A stretch of DNA of 64,000 nt from an uncultured Opitutales bacterium. GTDB lineage: Bacteria > Verrucomicrobiota > Verrucomicrobiia > Opitutales > Seribacteraceae. Numbering within the stretch: position 1 is the stretch's first letter; each line of letters begins with the position of its first letter. A model generated the notes under the pieces. It worked only from the letters and a program-made list of their open reading frames with translations, did not search any database and was not told the DNA's origin. A program made the translations under genes and the position numbers. Positions 1 to 9,800 of this stretch are shown piece by piece. The stretch covers positions 104,712 through 168,711 of the forward strand of contig CALSMY010000008.1 in assembly GCA_943787575.1 (NCBI GenBank), in the 5' to 3' direction.

Positions 1-1299
1 CTTGACCATGTACGGGTGGTTGAAGGACTCGATTATGCGACTCTGACCGATTCGATTGATCCCAAAACTCTCCGTTTAAGAATGGAGGATGCCACTCGCG
101 ATGCGCTCGGACAACTTCCCGACCTTTGGCATGTACACAACCACTCGCTCGGAAAAAACCCCGCACTCACTCAGGCAATTGCCCAACTTGCCAAGGAAGA
201 ATCCCCTATGCTTTTACAACCCCATGACTTTGCAGAGGATGGAAGGCCAGGAAACTTCCTCAACCTTGGAAAAAGTCATGAAAGAGCCTATCCTACCGGC
301 GGACAAATTCATTACGCCGCCCTCAACCGACGGGACCAATCTTTTTTACAGTATGTACTCAAAGATCATCCAAGTTCAGTTCATTTACTGGCAAACGCCG
401 TTCCCTCTGTTACTCCCTCTGACCTAGTCAAAACTAGAACATCCAACTCAGGTATTCCTGATAATCTTTACCTCTACCCAGTGCGGGCAGTGAGAAGAAA
501 AAATTTGGGAGAACTCGCTTTACTTGCCGCATCTCACCCAGAAATCCATTTTGCCAACAGCCTGGGTCCAACCAATCCATCCTTCCAGCCAACCTATGAG
601 GATTGGAAAGAGTTTGGAAAGAGTTTAGGCCTTTCCTTAACCTATGGATTGGGTGAACAAACAAATGAAAGTTTTCCTGAACTCGTCCAGCAAGCCGCAT
701 CAATCATAAATGTTAGCGTAGCAGAAGGCTTTGGACTAGGGTTCCTGGAACCCTGGAGCTTTGGAAAGAGTCTTTGCGGAAGAAATATACCCGACATCAC
801 TTCAGATTTTACTCAATTGGGAGTGAACCTTGAAAATCTCTACTCAAATCTTTGGGTAGAACGATCGCTTCTCGATGAAGAGTACTTGAGAAACAAAATT
901 AAAGCGGCCCTCGTCAGTATTTACCGCCAATATCAGGTCACATTACCTGCTGATTCATTTAAGCGTGCTTATGATGCCATCTGCCAGGGCGAACGAATTG
1001 AATTTGGATGCTTGGATGAAGCCATGCAAAAAGTAATCATTCAAAAAGTAAAAACCTCACAACAGCTAGGCAGTTCTCTACGCGAACAGGCTGAATTAAA
1101 TATCTTAACGAGGGAAGAAATAATAAGGAATCAAAATTCGGTACGCGAAAATTTTTCCACATCGGTATACGGAATTAGAGTGCAGCAGATATACCAAAAA
1201 ATCATAGACTCCCAGCAGACCACTATTGAGTTTGCAGATGGCCAAAAAATGCTTGAACAATTTCTTTCCCCCGAAAGGCTAAACCTTTTACGAGCTTAG
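1..1299 (+). CDS. GT4-like glycosyltransferase, 5' end outside window
   Basis: The open frame continues upstream of the GTG at 16 to base 1 (LDHVRVVEGL...), so the gene is probably truncated by the window edge. The visible ~430 residues look like a GT-B glycosyltransferase of the GT4 type: an early HVHNHSLGKN stretch, a YPVRAVRRKNL segment where the second Rossmann domain usually begins, and VSVAEGFGLGFLEPWSFGK, which resembles the GT4 donor-binding E-x7-E loop. The C-terminal ~100 residues are helical and not recognised. Donor and acceptor cannot be named. It converges on rplS. The family call is by motif only. Confidence 0.6.
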   Translation, partial: LDHVRVVEGLDYATLTDSIDPKTLRLRMEDATRDALGQLPDLWHVHNHSLGKNPALTQAIAQLAKEESPMLLQPHDFAEDGRPGNFLNLGKSHERAYPTGGQIHYAALNRRDQSFLQYVLKDHPSSVHLLANAVPSVTPSDLVKTRTSNSGIPDNLYLYPVRAVRRKNLGELALLAASHPEIHFANSLGPTNPSFQPTYEDWKEFGKSLGLSLTYGLGEQTNESFPELVQQAASIINVSVAEGFGLGFLEPWSFGKSLCGRNIPDITSDFTQLGVNLENLYSNLWVERSLLDEEYLRNKIKAALVSIYRQYQVTLPADSFKRAYDAICQGERIEFGCLDEAMQKVIIQKVKTSQQLGSSLREQAELNILTREEIIRNQNSVRENFSTSVYGIRVQQIYQKIIDSQQTTIEFADGQKMLEQFLSPERLNLLRA

Positions 1300-1374
1300 G
1301 CTATTTTAAGCGAGGAAACGTAATCTGTTAGAGAAATATTTCTACCTAAAGGCAAACCTGAGAAAAAGCTTGGG

Positions 1375-1749
1375 TTAGCTCTTTCTCTTTTTTTCGAAAA
1401 TACGCTTTTCTTTAACCTTTGTAGCTTCCTTACCAATGCGATCGCGAAGGTAGTACATCCGAGAACGCATGGTAATACTCTCGCGGTCTACTTCTACCTT
1501 TTCAATAAGGGGAGAATGGACAGGAAATACACGTTCCACTCCGACACCAGAGGCAATTCTACGAACCGTGAAGGTCTCGTGAACACCTGACCCCTTGCGG
1601 GCAATAACAATACCAGCAAATAGCTGAATCCGCTCCTTGTCGCCTTCGCGCACACGGACATGAACTTTTACCCCGTCACCGACTTTGAATGCGTCGCGTC
1701 CTTCTTGGAGATACTCGCTGGTGATTTCATTCAACAATTGTTCATTCAT
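1375..1749 (-). CDS. rplS: 50S ribosomal protein L19 (bL19)
   Basis: This is ribosomal protein L19 of the large subunit, at the 30S-50S interface. The 124-residue protein from MNEQLLNEIT matches the family in length and carries FKVGDGVKVHVRV, the RIQLFAGIVIARKGSG core and the IEKVEVDRESITMRSRMYYLR tail region. The ORF track begins 34 codons upstream, but that extension lies inside trmD, so the ATG at 1749 is preferred. It starts 5 bases after trmD stops, which indicates co-transcription as rpsP-trmD-rplS. Confidence 0.95.
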   Translation of the reverse strand: MNEQLLNEITSEYLQEGRDAFKVGDGVKVHVRVREGDKERIQLFAGIVIARKGSGVHETFTVRRIASGVGVERVFPVHSPLIEKVEVDRESITMRSRMYYLRDRIGKEATKVKEKRIFEKKRKS

Positions 1750-1753
1750 CTTA

Positions 1754-2455
1754 TCAATTCCTAGTAGTTTGGGTGTTGGTTGAGAGGTCAGGCCGAAGAC
1801 TACGAGTCTTTTGCACTCTTTGCTCATGGCGCCAGCGTGCAATTTCCTCATGATTTCCCGAAAGAAGAACTTCCGGTACCTTCAGGCCTCTAAATTCAGC
1901 AGGACGCGTGTACTGGGGGCATCCCAGTAAATCGTCCTCAAAAGATTCGTCGAGAAGAGACTCGTCATCTCCTAGAACTCCAGGGAGGTGCCGACTTACC
2001 GCATCAATCATGACTGCAGCAGCCAGTGATCCGTTGGTCAGGACATAGTCTCCAATACTAACTTCGCGGTGAACCAGTTCGTCTCGAACACGCTGGTCAA
2101 TTCCCTCGTAATGCCCGCTGATTAAAACCAAATGCTGCGAGGTTGAAAGCTCTTTGGCCATTTGCGTGGTGAAAGGATCTCCATCTGGAGCCATATAAAT
2201 TACGGTGCTCTGCGGGCTTGATAATTCCTCTACGGCGTCAAAAAGCGGTTCTGGTTTCAGCACCATTCCAGCACCACCTCCAAATGGACGGTCATCTGCT
2301 TCACGATGTTTACCTTTTGACCAGTCGCGAAGGTCGTGGGAAGAAACTTCAATCAATCCACGAGCCGATGCTTTACCCAAGATACTTTCGCCTACAAATG
2401 AATCAACAGTTCCCGGAAAAAGGGAAAGAACGTCGAAACGCAGGGGTGAATTCAT
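1754..2455 (-). CDS. trmD: tRNA (guanine-N1)-methyltransferase TrmD
   Basis: TrmD methylates G37 of tRNAs reading CNN codons, using SAM, and prevents +1 frameshifting. The signature trefoil-knot SAM-binding segments are visible: LISGHYEGIDQRV and SIGDYVLTNG, with DRPFGGGAGMVLKPEP near residue 60. Length (~233 aa) is normal. An alternative start 4 codons upstream (2467, MIQP) exists; MNSPLRFDVLSLFPG fits the family N-terminus better. It lies between rpsP and rplS, the conserved ribosomal/tRNA-modification operon, but rimM, which usually sits between rpsP and trmD, is absent. Confidence 0.95.
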   Translation of the reverse strand: MNSPLRFDVLSLFPGTVDSFVGESILGKASARGLIEVSSHDLRDWSKGKHREADDRPFGGGAGMVLKPEPLFDAVEELSSPQSTVIYMAPDGDPFTTQMAKELSTSQHLVLISGHYEGIDQRVRDELVHREVSIGDYVLTNGSLAAAVMIDAVSRHLPGVLGDDESLLDESFEDDLLGCPQYTRPAEFRGLKVPEVLLSGNHEEIARWRHEQRVQKTRSLRPDLSTNTQTTRN

Positions 2456-2527
2456 AGGTTGGATCATCGGTGCCGAAAAAAGGCATTACAAATTAAGAAG
2501 GTCGGAAAAAAACAACAGAAAGAAAGA

Positions 2528-2890
2528 TCAGGAATCTTTCGATTCTTCCTTGGCCTCCTCAGATGGAGTGTCTTCAGGCTTATCCTTGGACTCATCCTTC
2601 TTCGCTTTTTTAGCTGGGGCTTTCTTCGCTTTTGGTTTCTCTGCAGCTTCTTTTTTGTCTTCCCCCTCTGCTTCTTTAGCGGGAGGTTCTTCAGCTTTAG
2701 GCTCTTCCTTAGCGGGTTCTTCCTTGGTTTTTTTCGCCTTTGGCGCTGGCTCCTCTGCTTTGGGCTCTTCCTTGACCTCTTCAGCAGGAGCTTCCTCAGC
2801 TTTAGGCTCTTCCTTGGAGCTTCTTCCTTGCAGGTTCCTTTTGAGATTCTTTCGCTTCTGCCTCTGGTTTCTCAGCTTTTGGTTCTTCCT
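2528..2890 (-). other. rpsP: Out-of-frame continuation of the bS16 K/E/A/P-rich tail
   Basis: Downstream of the rpsP stop, the minus strand keeps coding a repetitive tail. From about 2896 to 2820 it reads K/E/A/P-rich in the +1 frame (EVKEEPKAEKPEAEAEKA). From 2815 to a TGA at 2528 it is back in the original rpsP frame (KEEPKAEEAPAEEVKEEPKA ... then KKAPAKKAKK and a stop). Two compensating one-base indels, near 2896 and between 2816 and 2830, explain this. The long plus-strand ORFs here (2205-3137, 2459-3034) are shadows of the same low-complexity DNA. Whether the indels are real or consensus errors cannot be told from one sequence. Confidence 0.7.
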
Positions 2891-3331
2891 TTACCTCTCA
2901 GCAGGAGCTTCCACGGCTTTTGGTTCTTCCTTGGCAGGCTCTTCCTTTACTTCTTCAGTGGTAGCCTCCTCAGGTTTAGCTTCCTCTTCTGCAGGGGCCT
3001 CGGCTACAGGAGCGGGGTTTTTCTTTTTAGATAAACGAGCAGCTTTGGCTGCAGCTTTAGCTTCGGTGCGCTTCAACCATTCTTCCGGGGATAAGCGACT
3101 TTGGCGGATTAAACTTCTTGCGGTGTCAGTTGGTTGAGCTCCCACATCTAACCAATGATCAATACGATCCAACTTTAGATCGAGCTCGCGTTCACGTGCC
3201 GAGGACTGGGGATTGTAAGTTCCCAAGACTTCGATGTATCGGCCATCACGGCGGGTTTCCGAGGGAGTAACTACCATGCGGTAGAAGGGGGCGTGACGGG
3301 CGCCATGCCTTTGCAAACGTATCTTGATCAT
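2891..3331 (-). CDS. rpsP: 30S ribosomal protein S16 (bS16) with acidic/basic tail
   Basis: Ribosomal protein S16 of the small subunit. The core MIKIRLQRHGARHAPFYRMVV...GRYIEVLGTYNPQ is unmistakable and begins at the ATG at 3331; the ORF-track start 16 codons upstream is not supported. After the ~85-residue core comes a low-complexity K/E/A/P-rich tail, as seen in bS16 of some phyla. The frame stops at 2891 only because one T seems missing (ctctcagc, against ctcttcagc in an internal repeat copy near 2777). The tail continues out of frame down to 2528, so the true C-terminus is probably much longer. Confidence 0.93.
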   Translation of the reverse strand: MIKIRLQRHGARHAPFYRMVVTPSETRRDGRYIEVLGTYNPQSSARERELDLKLDRIDHWLDVGAQPTDTARSLIRQSRLSPEEWLKRTEAKAAAKAARLSKKKNPAPVAEAPAEEEAKPEEATTEEVKEEPAKEEPKAVEAPAER

Positions 3332-3466
3332 ATTCGAACGGAGTGAGTACTTGAAATTTTGGAAAAGCTGATAACACAACTAAATTTACCCCTCAAAGTC
3401 AACCATTAACCCCCCATAGTCCCACTAAAATATTGATGATGACAGGGTATTCATTTGTATTTTTTC

Positions 3467-3490
3467 AAACAAGCGTTTTAATGATTGTTT
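3467..3490. promoter_or_regulatory. Possible TetR operator (AAACAA-N12-TTGTTT)
   Basis: An inverted repeat with 6-bp arms, AAACAA at 3467-3472 and TTGTTT at 3485-3490, overlaps the start of the tetR-like gene. Autoregulatory operators of TetR proteins often sit here. The arms are short and A/T-rich, so chance occurrence is quite possible. Confidence 0.25.
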
Positions 3491-3766
3491 TTTGTGATTT
3501 CATCCCCTCCAAAACCTGCAAAACCAAAATTGTCAACTCGTAGAAGGTTGATTGATGCAACCGCTCGTTTATTTGCCGAGCACGGTTACAACGGATTGAC
3601 TATGCGATCAGTCGCTCAGGAAGCCGATGCTAATCTGGCTGCTGCCAATTACCACTTTGGGTCCAAAGATGCATTAGTCTTGGAAATGCTGCGGGAACGA
3701 ATTCAGCCCATTAATAAACGGAGGATTGCTCTTTTAGAAGAAGCCAGGCTAAGAAACGGAAAGTAG
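3485..3766 (+). CDS. TetR-family regulator, N-terminal DNA-binding part (frameshifted)
   Basis: TetR/AcrR-type repressor, N-terminal fragment. The HTH domain is clear: TRRRLIDATARLFAEHGYNGLTMRSVAQEADANLAAANYHFGSKDALVLEML. The likely start is TTG 3485 or GTG 3494. The frame stops at 3766 after LLEEARLRNG, and the rest of the protein continues at once in the -1 frame, so one base is probably missing between about 3745 and 3766. It heads an RND efflux operon and presumably represses it, the usual role for a regulator in this position. Confidence 0.85.
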   Translation: MFFVISSPPKPAKPKLSTRRRLIDATARLFAEHGYNGLTMRSVAQEADANLAAANYHFGSKDALVLEMLRERIQPINKRRIALLEEARLRNGK

Positions 3767-4170
3767 CTCCTTCTGCTCATGAAATCTTTCACTCTCTTAT
3801 TTTCCCTATCGGAGAGGAAATCGCCCGCAGCTCCAAATCTCGTTGGAGCCTTGCTCAGTTAGTCGCCCGCACTTTTACCGAACCTGTTTGTTTTATTGAA
3901 CGCATGCACCAAAAGTTCTTCTCACAAATCGCGAAGCTTTATCACCGTGAACTCTCCCTCGCATTCCCCAACGCTCCATCCAAAGAAATCCACTGGCATC
4001 TCCACCTTGCCGTTTCATCGATGTTAGGAGCACTCGCCCAACATCGCAGGCTTCGTGATTTCACCGAGGGAGTGTGCAGCGAGGAGGAGGTTGGGGAAAT
4101 GATCAATCGGTTGATTCGTTTCGTAACTCACGGATTTATTAACGGCATAAACTCTTCTCCAACAGAATGA
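3767..4170 (+). CDS. TetR-family regulator, C-terminal part
   Basis: Continuation of the preceding regulator in the shifted frame: KRKVAPSAHEIFHSLIFPIGEEIARSSKSRWSLAQLVARTF and on to NGINSSPTE. This matches the length and helical layout of a TetR ligand-binding domain (the ORF track only starts at the internal ATG 3904). Its stop overlaps the start of the tolC-like gene (ATGA, 4167-4170), indicating translational coupling in the efflux operon. Confidence 0.8.
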
Positions 4171-5063
4171 AACCTATAATCATATTTTTAATTTTAACAG
4201 GTTTAAGCCAATTTTTGTTCGTTGGATGTACCCTACCCCTTGTCCACAAAAATCCGACATTGGAAATACCTCCTCCCCAGTATTGGGAATCCAATGCAAC
4301 TTCCCTTGAATCCAACCTTTCTGAATCCGGTTGGGCACGCACACTTGGTGGTGCTCCTCTTGAGAAAGTCATTGAACAGGCCTGGGTCAACAACCCAGAT
4401 TTACTCGTTTTAAGTGAACGGTTAATCGCCAAAGGGGAACAAGCGACCATATTGGGTGCTCAACTTCTTCCCACAGCCCGAGCAGAAGTTACTGGTAGCC
4501 GCTCAAAACGGAACCTTATTGGCTTTAACTTACCCAATGGCAGTACTTCGTTTACAAGTAACAGTTTTACCTCTGGGCTTAATATCAGTTGGGAATTGGA
4601 CTTGTGGGGAAAACTCGCTGACAACCGGGATTCAGCCCTACGAGCATTTGAAGCGGACAGCTTAGAATATAAGGGTTCACGCCTGTCCTTGGCTGGTCAA
4701 ACAGCCAAAGCATGGTACGACTTGATTGAAGGAACTCAACAACTCGGACTTGCTCGTAAAAGTGCCCAGTCATTCATCCAAAATCAAACCTTCGTAGAAG
4801 AAAGATATGAAAAGGGCCTTGCCAATGGCCTCGATAAAAACCTTGCCCAGGCAATTGCTGCTACCGCCCAAGCTCAAAGCCTCGCCCTTGCTGGGCAGCT
4901 TGAATCGGACACAAGGCGACTGAATTTTTTATTAGGAAAATATCCCAGTAATACCCTTGATCAAAATTTAAGTGAAGAGATTGGAGAATTTCCTGATCCC
5001 CAGATCGCTCATACCTACTCCCAGCCAAACTTTAACCCAACGTCCAGATTTGCTCGCTGCTGA
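4167..5063 (+). CDS. TolC-like outer-membrane efflux lipoprotein, N-terminal part
   Basis: Outer-membrane factor of an RND tripartite pump (NodT/OprM type). The N-terminus is a lipoprotein signal peptide (IIIFLILTGLSQFLFVGC), so it is likely lipid-anchored like OprM. The first helical repeat follows: WARTLGGAPLEKVIEQAWVNNPDLLVLSERL, then SGLNISWELDLWGKLADNRDSA, a typical OMF segment. The frame is lost between about 5005 and 5030: one extra base there joins ...IGEFPDPQIAHT to PSQTLTQRPDLLAAEKK in the next frame. Confidence 0.9.
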   Translation: MKPIIIFLILTGLSQFLFVGCTLPLVHKNPTLEIPPPQYWESNATSLESNLSESGWARTLGGAPLEKVIEQAWVNNPDLLVLSERLIAKGEQATILGAQLLPTARAEVTGSRSKRNLIGFNLPNGSTSFTSNSFTSGLNISWELDLWGKLADNRDSALRAFEADSLEYKGSRLSLAGQTAKAWYDLIEGTQQLGLARKSAQSFIQNQTFVEERYEKGLANGLDKNLAQAIAATAQAQSLALAGQLESDTRRLNFLLGKYPSNTLDQNLSEEIGEFPDPQIAHTYSQPNFNPTSRFARC

Positions 5064-5595
5064 GAAAAAAGCTCTTAGTGCTGGCCTTGACCTTCAGGTC
5101 GCCCGAAAAAACTTTTTCCCTTCACTCGCCCTAACCGGTGGCCCGGGAAGTCGTAGCGATGAGTTTGAAAACTTGTTGGATCAAAACTTCCAAACCTGGG
5201 GGATCAATGGTTCCCTGACCCAACCCATTTTCAATGGTGGTCGATTGCGGGCAGCGCAGCGCCAAGCAAAAGCAATCCAAGCAGCAGCTTGGGGACAATA
5301 TCGTTCCACTGCCCTGCGTGCTTTTGCTGAGGTTGAAAACCTGTTGGCCGCGGAAATTCGATTAGCTGAGCAAGAAAAGTTAATCGAACTGGCCGCTCAA
5401 TCCTCTGAACAAGCCGCCAAGTTAAGCTGGGAAAGATACCAACGCGGAGTGGAGGCAATCTTTAACGCTTTGGAAAACCAAAGGCGTGCCTTTGATGCTA
5501 GAAGTCGGGCATTTACCATACGCAAGCAACGCTTGCACAACCGTATTGATCTATACTTAGCCCTGGGATTATCCCCATTGGGCGAAAAATCATGA
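4972..5595 (+). CDS. TolC-like outer-membrane efflux protein, C-terminal part
   Basis: Second half of the outer-membrane factor. The diagnostic TQRPDLLAAEKK begins the second structural repeat, followed by FFPSLALTGG, the INGSLTQPIFNGGRLRAAQRQA motif and AFAEVENLLAAEIRL, all typical of the OMF family. Real coding starts near 5020; residues before that in this ORF are out of frame. Stop overlaps the start of the membrane-fusion gene by 4 bp (ATGA). Confidence 0.9.
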   Translation: MKRLENFLIPRSLIPTPSQTLTQRPDLLAAEKKALSAGLDLQVARKNFFPSLALTGGPGSRSDEFENLLDQNFQTWGINGSLTQPIFNGGRLRAAQRQAKAIQAAAWGQYRSTALRAFAEVENLLAAEIRLAEQEKLIELAAQSSEQAAKLSWERYQRGVEAIFNALENQRRAFDARSRAFTIRKQRLHNRIDLYLALGLSPLGEKS

Positions 5596-6821
5596 GAAAA
5601 TATATTCTTCCCCCACTCGTCCTTGCCACGCTTGTCTGGTTTGCCTGGTACTTGATCCAGATGCGCCCCCAACCGCAACCCCGTGAATTCAAAAGGGAAT
5701 CTCCTTATGTTGAAGTCGTGGTGGCCGAAAAGAAATCCCTGCCCGCAAACCTTCGTACCCATGGCGTAGTTCGTCCGCGTACATTGACCACATTGATTGC
5801 GGAAGTTCCAGGAATCATCGAAGCAGTGGCTCCATTTACAGAACAGGATCTGGCTCCCTCATTTCGGGCAGGTGGTTTTTTCCAAAAAAGCGATTTATTG
5901 GTCAAAATCGAAGAAGTTGACCTGCTTAGCAATGTCGCTGAAGCAGAGGCAAACCTGCGTCGCACTCAGCTTCAATTGGTCCAGGAGCAGGAGCTTGCCG
6001 AACAAGCAAAGAGCGAATGGGGAGACCGGGATTGGACACAAGCCTCAGAATTGGTCCGACGAATCCCTCAAATTCGCAAAGCAGAAGCAGAAACTCATGC
6101 GGCAACAGCCTTTGTTGCGCAGGCCAAGAAAAACCTATCCCGTGCCAAAGTACTTGCCCCATTTGATGGTCGGATTATTCGTACGATGGTCGACCGTGGG
6201 CAACGAGTGGGGGGAGGAACTTCAGCCGCCCTGGCCGAGGTCTACTCCCTCGATTCTGCAGAGATCGACCTTTCACTAAGCCAGAGGGAAATTGATTTCC
6301 TGGGTTTTGTCGATGGCTCCAACTCCGAGCTCTCAAAAATAAAGGTTGAAACCTTGGATCGTGAAGGAAAGGCAACCCATTTTGGTTTTATCGATCGATC
6401 CCAGGGTATCGTGGATCCCAAGACCAGGTTGACAAATTTCATCGCCCGAATTGATCAATGCTTTGCCAATCCCTTTTCCAAAAAACCAATCAAGAATCCA
6501 TTGAGCCTTGGAACCTTTTCGAATTTAAAACTTATTGGTAAAAAAGTTCCCGTTTATCTATTGCCGGAATCTGCCTTTCGGGATCTCACCACCATTTTAG
6601 TAGTGGACGATAAAAACGGTTTAAGATCGCGCCAGGTTGAGGTTCTTCATCGGGCAGACCGACAAGTATGGGTCGGTAGCGGAATCAAAAACGGTGAGCG
6701 TGTTTGCACCACTCCTATTGAAGTAATTTCGGAAGGTATGAAGGTTCGGATAGTCGGAGAAGACAAACCCCTCCAAGCTGGTGAAAAGATTCCGACTAAC
6801 GATTCCAACGGGAGTAAATAA
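5592..6821 (+). CDS. RND efflux periplasmic adaptor (membrane fusion protein)
   Basis: HlyD/AcrA-type adaptor linking the inner-membrane RND pump to the TolC-like channel. One N-terminal membrane anchor (ILPPLVLATLVWFAWYLI) is followed by the beta-barrel/lipoyl region (LRTHGVVRPRTLTTLIAEVPG). A long alpha-hairpin runs from about residue 115 to 185, then the second lipoyl half AKVLAPFDGRIIRTMVDRGQRV. The length (409 aa) is ordinary. It overlaps tolC by 4 bp and ends directly before the RND gene. Substrate is unknown. Confidence 0.9.
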   Translation: MRKYILPPLVLATLVWFAWYLIQMRPQPQPREFKRESPYVEVVVAEKKSLPANLRTHGVVRPRTLTTLIAEVPGIIEAVAPFTEQDLAPSFRAGGFFQKSDLLVKIEEVDLLSNVAEAEANLRRTQLQLVQEQELAEQAKSEWGDRDWTQASELVRRIPQIRKAEAETHAATAFVAQAKKNLSRAKVLAPFDGRIIRTMVDRGQRVGGGTSAALAEVYSLDSAEIDLSLSQREIDFLGFVDGSNSELSKIKVETLDREGKATHFGFIDRSQGIVDPKTRLTNFIARIDQCFANPFSKKPIKNPLSLGTFSNLKLIGKKVPVYLLPESAFRDLTTILVVDDKNGLRSRQVEVLHRADRQVWVGSGIKNGERVCTTPIEVISEGMKVRIVGEDKPLQAGEKIPTNDSNGSK

Positions 6822-9800
6822 ATGATTGCTTGGTTTGCCAAAAACGGAGTAGCCGCCAACCTCCTCATGGGGGTCATCCTCATTGCGGGAATTTTTTCCG
6901 TGCGTGGATTGAAAATGGAGCTTTTCCCTGACTTTGACCTCGATCTTGTTACCATCTCGGTGGCCTACCCAGGAGCCGCACCCCTTGAAGTGGAGGACGG
7001 TATATGCAAACAAATTGAAGAAAAAATTTGGGACCTTACTGGCATCAAGGAAATGACTTCGTATTCACGCGAAAACTTTGGAGTGGTCTCGGTTCAGGTA
7101 GAGCGTGGAAGGGATGCCAAACTGCTTGCCGACGAAATAAAAGTTCGGGTTGATTCCATCCTCACCCTGCCAGAAGAAGCCGAAAAACCAATGGTTGAAG
7201 TGACCACCATTAAAAGGCGTGTCCTCGCGGTTGCCATTCATGGAAACTGTGATGAAAAATCTCTACGCAAATTAGCCGATCAAACCTTGGATGATTTGAC
7301 TAACCTTCCAGGCATCACTCAGGTCGAGATCGCCGGGATTCGTAAACCTCAAATTGGGATCGAAGTTTCCGAATCCGCTCTGCGCGAACATGGACTTAGT
7401 TTTGACGAAGTTGCTCGTACCCTCCGTCAAACCTCGCTCGATGTTCCTGGTGGAGTTGCCCGGACTGCTGCGGGTGAAACCCTGCTTCGATCAATGGGTA
7501 AAGCCCGGGATGGCCAGGAGTTTGATGCCATTGAATTATTACCCTCAGAAAATGGGTCGAGTGTGACTTTAGGAGAAGTTGCGAAAGTAAAAGACGCGTT
7601 CGAAGACAAAGCACTATACACCATTTTTGACGAACAACCCGCAGTTACCCTACGAGTGTTTCGCGTGGGCAATCAAAGCCCCTTGGATATCTCTGATAAA
7701 GTAAGCGATTATGTCGAGGCCATCCGTCCCAATCTTCCCGAGGGCGTTAAAATGACGATCTGGCAGGATAGTTCTTATTACCTGCGCGGACGTTTACAAA
7801 TGATGATTGATAATGCATCGCAGGGACTTTTATTGGTTTTCCTCGTTCTTTCTCTCTTCCTGCGACCATCCCTGGCTTTTTGGGTGGCGCTTGGCCTGCC
7901 AATTTCGTTCATGGGGGCCTTTGCTGCCATGGGTGTGATCGGCGCTTCGATCAACTTGGTCTCTCTCTTTGCCTTTATCGTAGTTCTGGGAATCCTGGTC
8001 GACGATGCGATTGTGGTGGGCGAATCTGTATACACACAGGGCAGGCGTGGGAAAAGTCCGTTAGCCGCATCCATTGATGGCACTCACCGTGTGGCCATGC
8101 CTGTTACCTTTGCAATCATTACCAGTATGGTTGCTTTTGTTCCCCTGCTCTTTCTTCCGGGATGGTTAGGAAAACTGCTCAAAGATATCCCTTTGGTCGT
8201 CATACCGGCACTGTTTTTCTCGCTCATCGAATCAAAATTTATTCTCCCCTATCATTTAAGCCTTTGCCGTTTCAACCAAGCTCCGAGCAATTTCCTATCC
8301 CGCTTGCAAGACAAGATTGCACAAGGACTTGAACGGTTCATCGAAAAGATCTACCAGCCATTTTTAGAATCCTGCCTAAGGTATCGCTACTTAACCCTCG
8401 CTTTTTTCATTGGCCTATTTGCTGTGACTATTGGTCTGATTGTCGGCGGGCATGTTCCCTCGATCCGAGGAGTTCCCCCGGTCCCCTCAGATTATATATC
8501 GGTCAAGATCAACATGCAGGAAGGTGTGCCCGCCCGGTCTACTGAACAGGCAATGGATACGATCGAACAGGCACGGCTACAAGTCATTGAAGAATTAGAA
8601 AAGATGGGAGAGCCTAATCCCTTTCGCTATGTTATGCGTACCATGGGTGCCCAGCCTTTTTCAGACGGACCAAAGAGTTCATCAAATATTGTATCTGGTT
8701 CGAACATGGGAGAAGTGAGCGTGGAATTGATCAAGTCGGAAATGCGCACGCGTACGGCCCCGCAAATTTCTGCTCTCTGGCGGGAACAAATTGGACCGAT
8801 TCCAGGGCTAAAGGAATTGTTTTTTGGGGATGTGGCTGCCGGGGGCAGTCGTACCGCATTGGAGGTGGAAATCTCTGGGCTTGATCTCGATAATATGAGC
8901 CTCGCCAGTCGAAAGCTTGTCAAACAATTGGAAACCTACGAAGGTTTATTTGATCAACGGGATACCTTTTCCGCGGGCAAACGCGAAGTTCAACTCCGTT
9001 TGAATTCAGCTGGTCGATCAATCGGACTTACTCAGGCTGATCTTGGCCGTCAGGTCAGGCAGGCTTATTACGGTGAGGAAATTCAGCGCCTGCAAAGAAA
9101 CAGGGATGAGGTCAAGGTGATGCTACGTTACCCTCTGAGTGACCGCAAAAGCCTGACTGCCCTTTCCAATTTGAGAGTGCGTACACCCAGTGGTGTGGAA
9201 GCTCCCTTGGAAGAAGTGGCGGATATTAAAATTGGCTTAGGCTTTTCCACGATTACCAGAACAGACCGTTCACGAATCATCAATGTGGGATCTTCTGCAG
9301 ATAAGGTGGTGGCCGATGTACCGGGCATTGAGCGTGACTTGGCAAAAAACTTCCTTCCTCAACTCCGTCAGGAATACCCCGGATTAAAATTTTCCTTTGT
9401 GGGAGAAAAAAAGGAACAGGAAGAGAGTGACTCCGGTCTTGCCCGCGTGGGGGGAATTTGCCTGTTTCTCATCTACGCCCTACTTGCCATTCCTTTCCGT
9501 TCCTACCTCCAGCCCTTTTTGATTATGTCTGTTATTCCATTCGGATTGATCGGGGCAACCCTCGGGCATTACCTTTTCGGACTTCCTCTCAGCCAGCTTT
9601 CACACTTCGGTTTAGTTGCCCTTACTGGTGTGGTCATTAATGATAGCCTGGTCCTGGTTCATTACGTAAATGAACGAACGAAAGAAACCTTTCTTTTGGA
9701 TGCAGTAAAGACCGCAGGGATGGCCAGATTTCGCCCTATCCTCCTTACTTCGCTGACTACCTTTGTCGGCTTGATGCCCATCCTTTTTGAAAAAAGTTTG

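Noticed and set aside
2205-3137. 310-aa plus-strand ORF with Ser/Phe-rich repeats
   Set aside because: Antisense to trmD and the rpsP tail; its composition is a by-product of the K/E/A/P codon repeats on the minus strand.
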